DNA from: Afipia sp.
GTDB lineage: Bacteria; Pseudomonadota; Alphaproteobacteria; Rhizobiales; Xanthobacteraceae
Length of the DNA: 64,000 bases
Reading direction: 5' to 3'
Assembly: GCA_024707075.1 (NCBI GenBank)
Contig: JANQAK010000001.1
Coordinates: forward strand, 766,001-830,000
This document shows positions 63,817-64,000 of this stretch, one piece after another (positions within the stretch are counted from its first letter, which is position 1; the number at the start of each line of letters is the position of its first letter). The notes below the pieces were generated by a model. It was given only the letters and a program-made list of their open reading frames with translations. It did no database searches and was not told the DNA's origin. Both the position numbers and the translations under genes were made by a program.

Positions 63817-64000
63817 CTAAAACGCGTATTCGGTATAGGCCGGATCGACGGAATGCCCCCAGGGGCCGTTGAACTTCTCAAGCAGCCGTTCCGCCGGGGT
63901 CTGCCCTGTCGCCATGATGTGATCGAGCGGCTCCAGATACCGCGTCTCGTCGCGGCCGAGATGATCGATCCTGCCGCGCCGCGCCAGACCCTTGTGGGCC
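63817..64000 (-). CDS. gshA: Glutamate-cysteine ligase, C-terminal part (5' end outside window)
   Basis: The frame is open on the minus strand from the right edge to a TAG at 63817-63819. The translated end reads AHKGLARRGRIDH, LGRDETRYLEPLDHIMATG, QTPAERLLEKFNGPWGHS and VDPAYTEYAF. The TPAERLLEKFNGPWG pattern is typical of the C-terminus of plant-type bacterial glutamate-cysteine ligase, which makes gamma-glutamylcysteine for glutathione. Only about 60 residues are visible, so the gene name is a family-based call. Confidence 0.8.
   Translation of the reverse strand, partial: AHKGLARRGRIDHLGRDETRYLEPLDHIMATGQTPAERLLEKFNGPWGHSVDPAYTEYAF

Overview
This window is chromosomal DNA from an alphaproteobacterium of the Bradyrhizobium/Rhodopseudomonas/Afipia/Nitrobacter group (Nitrobacteraceae). 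The evidence is the high GC content, the F0 ATP synthase order atpI-atpB-atpE-atpF'-atpF, the coxB-coxA-ctaB-ctaG-coxC-DUF983-surf1-thrC-M16 neighbourhood, a C4-pathway hemA behind a FixK/FNR-type box, and abundant intergenic palindromic repeats of a kind I associate with this group. No tRNA, rRNA, CRISPR array, insertion sequence or prophage was seen. The genus is an inference.

Layout. 1-2.8 kb: 3' part of pobA, a PaaI-like thioesterase and a broken LysR gene. 2.8-4.6 kb: small stand-alone genes (FMN-binding protein, YkgJ-type cysteine cluster protein, two unknowns). 4.9-16.1 kb: an acyl-CoA catabolic island. A leftward cluster (TetR regulator, methylacyl-CoA racemase-like CaiB protein, SDR, feruloyl-CoA-synthase-like ligase, two acyl-CoA dehydrogenases, nitroreductase) is divergent from a thiolase and an acyl-CoA ligase. 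16.3-30.3 kb: a secreted unknown with a possible Cys-His-Asp triad, putA, a LemA/TPM operon, LysR regulators, an SDR, an enoyl-CoA hydratase, a thiolase, a GNAT enzyme, a DUF1127 protein and a TPR-methyltransferase. 30.5-45.4 kb: a chemoreceptor, bioB, a metallo-hydrolase, hemA, a FixJ-type regulator, an SLC5-type hybrid kinase with a NarL-type regulator, an MHS-type transporter and a DsbA-like isomerase. 45.6-48.4 kb: the F0 ATP synthase operon. 48.5-59.8 kb: a lipoprotein, GNAT, DUF454, M16 protease, thrC and the aa3-type cytochrome oxidase cluster. 59.8-64 kb: an IalB-like protein, tldD, lepB, a two-PAN-module protein and the 3' end of a glutamate-cysteine ligase gene.

How it fits together: aromatic and acyl acids are activated by CoA ligases, oxidised by dehydrogenases and cleaved by thiolases to acetyl-CoA. 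Reducing power passes to the heme-copper oxidase encoded here (with heme from hemA and ctaB), and the proton gradient drives the ATP synthase. The kinase/regulator pair resembles known carbon and acetate sensing pairs.

Two features stand out. First, at least five otherwise well-conserved genes are interrupted by small indels, mostly one extra base in a homopolymer, and ctaG probably carries a sixth. Because coxC is among them, sequencing or assembly error must be considered before real gene decay. Second, several families of intergenic palindromes fill the gaps after stop codons and even lie inside the catabolic cluster.
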